From the NCBI GenBank assembly GCA_903872005.1, contig CAIQJD010000873.1, positions 1 to 7,088 of the forward strand: a stretch of 7,088 nt of DNA. The letters run 5' to 3'. Source of the stretch: an uncultured bacterium (GTDB taxonomy: Bacteria; Chloroflexota; Anaerolineae; JACIWP01). The notes below the pieces were generated by a model. It did not search any database, had not been told where the DNA came from, and worked only from the letters and a program-made list of their open reading frames with translations. The position numbers were made by a program, and so were the translations under genes. This document shows positions 4,314-7,088 of the stretch, one piece after another; within the stretch, counting starts at the first letter, position 1, and the number at the start of each line of letters is the position of its first letter.

Positions 4314-6474
4314 TCTGAATCGCGCTGCGGGCGGGGCCGGGGTGGATCGAGGCTCTGCCCCTTCGTGGCGTGTGGCCGAGGCGCTGGCGCGAGACGTGGG
4401 GCGCGGCATGGTACGGGTGGACCCCCAGGACCTGGAGCGTTTGGGCGTCAGCATCGGCGATGTGGTGGAGATCACCGGCAAGCGCGCCACGGTCGCCCGA
4501 GTCATGCCGGCCTATGCCGCGCAACGCGGCCAGGGACTCATTGAGATGGACGGCATCCTGCGGAGTAATGCCGGCGTTGGGCTGGACGAGCGGGTTTCGG
4601 GACGCCGCATTGAGGTGCAGCCGGCGCGCAACGTGATCCTCGCGCCGGTCGAGACGCTGCGAGCCGGCGCCAACGCGGCGCAAACGCGCTATCTGGCGCG
4701 CCTGCTGGATGGCATCCCGGTGCTGGCCGGCGATAAGGTGCGCGTCAATCTCTTTGGGACGCGGGCGCAGACTTTCACCGTGAATGAGACGACGCCAGCG
4801 GGGCCGGTCCTGATTGGCGCGCAGACGGTGATTCGGTTGGCCGGCTCGACGGCCGGCCGCGAACACGGCTCCATTACCTATGAGGACATTGGCGGCCTGC
4901 GCCGGGAAATCCGGCGCATCCGCGAGATGATTGAGCTGCCTTTGCGCTACCCTGAAGTGTTCGAGCGCCTGGGCATTGATCCGCCCAAAGGCGTCTTGCT
5001 GCACGGCCCCCCGGGGTGCGGCAAGACTTTGATTGCGCGGGCTGTGGCGCAAGAGACCAGCGCCCATTTCGTGCATGTCAATGGCCCGGAAGTCATTGAT
5101 AAGTGGTACGGCTCGTCAGAGGCGCAACTGCGGAACATCTTCGAGGATGCGCGGCGCAACGCGCCGGCGATCATTTTTGTGGATGAGATTGATGCTCTGG
5201 CTCCCAAACGAGAAGAGATGAGCGGAGATCGCCAGGTGGAGCGGCGCGTGGTGGCGCAACTTCTGGCGTTGATGGATGGCCTGGAATCGCGCGGCAATGT
5301 CATCGTCATTGCGGCCACGAATATCCCGAACACGCTCGATCCGGCGTTGCGCCGGCCGGGGCGTTTCGACCGGGAAATCAGCATCAGCGCGCCGGATCGC
5401 GAAGGCCGGCGTGAGGTGCTGGATATCCACACGCGTGGCATGCCGTTGGCCGAGGATGTGGATATGGAGCGCCTTGCAGCCATCACCCACGGCTTCGTGG
5501 GCGCCGATATGGCCGCGCTCTGCCGCGAGGCGGCGATGAGCGCGCTGCGCCGGCTGATGCCGGACATTGACTTCACGCAGGCGCATATCCCCTGGGAGAA
5601 GTTGATGAGCCTGGAAGTCCACATGGACGATTTTCGCGCCGCGCTGGGCGAGGTGGAACCATCCGCGATCCGCGAGGTTTTCACCGAGACGCCCGACGTG
5701 ACCTGGGAAGACGTTGGCGGCCTGGACGAGATCAAACAGATGTTGGTCGAGACGGTGGAGTGGCCGCTGCGCTATGGGCAGGCATTCCAACACGCCGGCG
5801 TGCGCCCGCCCAAGGGCATCCTGCTGTACGGAGCGCCCGGCACGGGCAAGACGCTGCTGGCGAAAGCCCTGGCCCACGTGAGCGAGGCCAACTTCATCGC
5901 GGTGAAAGGGCCGCAACTTCTGAGCATGTGGGTGGGCGAGTCGGAACGCGGCGTGCGCGAAATCTTCCGCAAGGCGCGGCAAGCTGCTCCCTGCATCGTC
6001 TTTTTCGACGAGATAGATGCCCTCGCGCCGCAACGCGGCGGCATGGATAGCCAGGCCACGGAGCGCGTGGTCAGCCAGCTCTTGACGGAGATTGATGGGA
6101 TTGAGGAACTGAAGGGCGTGGTGATCCTGGCGGCCACGAACCGGCTGGACATCGTGGATCAGGCGTTGCTGCGACCGGGCCGTTTCGATATGATGGTAGA
6201 ATTGCCGGCCCCAGGGGCGCAGGCGCGGCTGGAGATCCTACGCGTGCATACGCGCCGGATGCCGCTGGGCAGCGACGTGGACCTGCCGGGGTTGGCGGCG
6301 GCAACGACCGACTGGGTGGGCGCTGATCTGGAAGGGTTGTGCCGGCGCGCCGCGCAGTCTGCCATCCGCGAATGGCTGGCGCAGTGCGGCGGGCAGCCGG
6401 CCGGCGATGCGACTTTCATCGTCGGCAAGCAGCACTTTGACCAGGCGTTGGCGGAACAGAGGAGACGCGGATGA
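4306..6474 (+). CDS. Cdc48/VAT-type double-domain AAA+ ATPase
   Basis: A 722-residue Cdc48/p97-like ATPase. The N-terminal part (about 21-185) has the double-psi barrel and following lobe of Cdc48 N domains: VAEALARDVGRGMVRVDP at 23-40, then LGVSIGDVVEITGK. D1 (about 190-450): Walker A GPPGCGKT (234-241), pore loop KWYG (266-269), Walker B IIFVDEID (289-296), sensor AATN (336-339) and arginine fingers R350/R353 in LRRPGRFD. D2 (about 464-715): Walker A GAPGTGKT (509-516), pore loop MWVG (541-544), Walker B IVFFDEID (564-571), AATN (609-612) and R623/R626 in LRPGRFD. Both domains look catalytically intact. The family forms hexamers that use ATP to unfold or extract proteins. The protein is not GvpN, which is a single-domain MoxR-type AAA+ protein. 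The gene overlaps the zinc-finger gene by 8 bp and the next gvpF/L by 4 bp, so it belongs to the gvp operon. The earlier in-frame ATG at 4240 is rejected; GGGAG at 4293-4297 fits 4306. Confidence 0.94.
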   Translation: MSDLNRAAGGAGVDRGSAPSWRVAEALARDVGRGMVRVDPQDLERLGVSIGDVVEITGKRATVARVMPAYAAQRGQGLIEMDGILRSNAGVGLDERVSGRRIEVQPARNVILAPVETLRAGANAAQTRYLARLLDGIPVLAGDKVRVNLFGTRAQTFTVNETTPAGPVLIGAQTVIRLAGSTAGREHGSITYEDIGGLRREIRRIREMIELPLRYPEVFERLGIDPPKGVLLHGPPGCGKTLIARAVAQETSAHFVHVNGPEVIDKWYGSSEAQLRNIFEDARRNAPAIIFVDEIDALAPKREEMSGDRQVERRVVAQLLALMDGLESRGNVIVIAATNIPNTLDPALRRPGRFDREISISAPDREGRREVLDIHTRGMPLAEDVDMERLAAITHGFVGADMAALCREAAMSALRRLMPDIDFTQAHIPWEKLMSLEVHMDDFRAALGEVEPSAIREVFTETPDVTWEDVGGLDEIKQMLVETVEWPLRYGQAFQHAGVRPPKGILLYGAPGTGKTLLAKALAHVSEANFIAVKGPQLLSMWVGESERGVREIFRKARQAAPCIVFFDEIDALAPQRGGMDSQATERVVSQLLTEIDGIEELKGVVILAATNRLDIVDQALLRPGRFDMMVELPAPGAQARLEILRVHTRRMPLGSDVDLPGLAAATTDWVGADLEGLCRRAAQSAIREWLAQCGGQPAGDATFIVGKQHFDQALAEQRRRG
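6460..6464 (+). promoter_or_regulatory. ribosome binding site of the second gvpF/L, inside the AAA+ gene
   Basis: AGGAG ends 6 bases before the ATG at 6471. It lies within the last codons of the AAA+ ATPase gene, so the second gvpF/L can be initiated by ribosomes finishing the upstream gene. Confidence 0.65.
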
Positions 6475-7088
6475 ACGCGACCCGATATGTCTATGCCATC
6501 ATCCCGACCGGCGACAGGCTGGTTTTCGATGTGGCCGGCATGGAAGATGATGTCTATACGATCTCGATGGGGAGTCTGGCGGCTGTGGTCAGTGGCAGCA
6601 CGCGCCAGGACTATCGCGGGCTGAAACGCGACGAGGCCGTGCGCTACCTGATGATTCATCAGAGCGTGGTCGAAGCGATCATGGCCGAGCACCTGACGCT
6701 GCCGGTGAAGTTTGGCACAACGCTGCCGGATGAAGCCTGGGTGCGCCGGCTGCTGGCCCAGGGCGAGGGCGCGTTTCGGCGGGCCTTCGCGCAACTGGCC
6801 GGTCATGCCCAGATAGAGGTCGTGGTCCTCTGGGATTTGGGGCGCGTCTTTCAGGAGATCGGTCAGGAAGAGGACATTGCGCGTCTGAAGGGGGGCATCG
6901 CCGGCCAGCCGGCCGACGTCTCGGCCAGCCAGCGCGTGGAGCTGGGTCAGATGGTGCAGGCTTCGCTGACGAAACGCCGGGCGGCGTTGCAAGAGACGCT
7001 CCTACCGGCGCTACGGGAAGTGGGCCATGAGATGGCGCTTCATCCGCTCATGGATGATAGCATGGTGCTCAATGCGGCCCTGCTGCTG
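6471..7088 (+). CDS. gvpL: gas vesicle protein GvpF/GvpL family (copy 2, 3' end outside window)
   Basis: This frame is open from the ATG to the window edge, 206 codons without a stop. It shows the GvpF/L pattern: YVYAIIP (6-12), SLAAVVSG (35-42), a helix leading into LTLPVKFGT (75-83, compare LPMRFGT in the first copy), and IEVVVLWDLGRVFQEI (115-130). Then come ASQRVELGQMVQASLTKRRA (152-171) and DDSMVLNAALLL (195-206). The missing end should hold about 40-55 residues, including a GP.PPY.F segment. The copy is clearly diverged from the gene at 1818 and is not a recent duplicate. Paired GvpF and GvpL are normal in gvp clusters, so the symbol is a guess as to which is which. The ATG overlaps the AAA+ gene's stop (ATGA) and is served by AGGAG at 6460-6464, spacing 6. 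Confidence 0.92.
   Translation, partial: MNATRYVYAIIPTGDRLVFDVAGMEDDVYTISMGSLAAVVSGSTRQDYRGLKRDEAVRYLMIHQSVVEAIMAEHLTLPVKFGTTLPDEAWVRRLLAQGEGAFRRAFAQLAGHAQIEVVVLWDLGRVFQEIGQEEDIARLKGGIAGQPADVSASQRVELGQMVQASLTKRRAALQETLLPALREVGHEMALHPLMDDSMVLNAALLL

Larger units (their letters stand above)
66..6909. repeat. dispersed over-represented palindrome GCCGGC
   Basis: A hand scan finds about 55 copies of GCCGGC between about 66 and 6909, many overlapping or paired, for example 325-350, 920-970, 1165-1190 and 3440-3510. Random sequence at about 60% GC would give roughly five. The copies fall in several reading frames and in gaps such as 1755-1817, 2592-2640 and 2899-2943, so amino acid choice alone does not explain them. 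Other GC-only palindromes such as GGCGCC look far rarer. The pattern resembles the genome-wide iterated palindromes of some bacteria and is probably a host genome signature rather than a local element. The count is manual and approximate. Confidence 0.6.

Noticed and set aside
5116..6033. Reverse-strand open frames opposite the AAA+ gene (also 4057-5076, 4947-5735 and 6159-6992)
   Set aside because: All are antisense to genes with clear motifs and show no recognisable domain.
4306..6474. AAA+ gene as gvpN
   Set aside because: GvpN is a single-domain MoxR-like protein of about 300-400 residues. This one has two Walker A/B sets and a Cdc48-type N domain.
1..7088. tRNA, CRISPR array, insertion sequence or attachment site
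   Set aside because: There is no cloverleaf-like segment, no regularly spaced direct repeats, no transposase motif and no terminal inverted repeats. The window is almost fully occupied by same-strand genes.

Overview
The window is one strand-consistent (+) block of a gas vesicle (gvp) gene cluster. It holds nine complete or 3'-truncated genes packed with gaps of 1-63 bp or short overlaps, plus the tail of a possible upstream gene. Base composition is GC-rich (about 60% by eye). The hexamer GCCGGC recurs at roughly one copy per 130 bp. The Gvp proteins are of the bacterial type: GvpJ with a C-terminal coiled coil, GvpO, GvpG and GvpF/L. I cannot name the organism. A GC-rich, non-cyanobacterial bacterium is likely, and Chloroflexota is a guess from general sequence style only.

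Layout: 1-145, ambiguous tail of an upstream reading frame. 146-706, gvpH-like Hsp20 protein. 708-1754, an unrecognised 348-residue protein with an HEXXH zincin motif. 1818-2591, first gvpF/L. 2641-2898, gvpG. 2944-3207, gvpO. 3246-3530, small protein with one TPR-like repeat. 3559-3861, gvpJ. 3858-4313, stand-alone DnaJ-type zinc-finger protein with six CXXCXGXG repeats and no J domain. 4306-6474, two-domain Cdc48/VAT-type AAA+ ATPase. 6471-7088, second gvpF/L, cut by the window end. The main shell gene gvpA, gvpK and the usual MoxR-type AAA+ protein GvpN are not in the window and may lie outside it.

How the genes may work together: GvpJ is a minor GvpA-like shell or nucleation protein. GvpF/L, GvpG and GvpO are accessory proteins thought to hold or escort the very hydrophobic shell subunit during nucleation. 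Interleaved with them are five genes that look like protein handling: an Hsp20 chaperone, a DnaJ-type zinc-finger protein, a Cdc48-like unfoldase, a possible zinc protease and a TPR-like adaptor. The last four are outside the classic gvp set. The most interesting reading is that this organism couples gas vesicle assembly to a dedicated quality-control or remodelling module encoded in the same operon. That is inference from gene content and spacing. The 3' part (gvpJ, zinc finger, AAA+, gvpF/L) is linked by 4-8 bp overlaps, so those four products are probably made in coupled fashion.

No tRNA, rRNA, CRISPR array, insertion sequence, convincing promoter or intrinsic terminator was seen. No gene-free stretch exceeds 145 bp.
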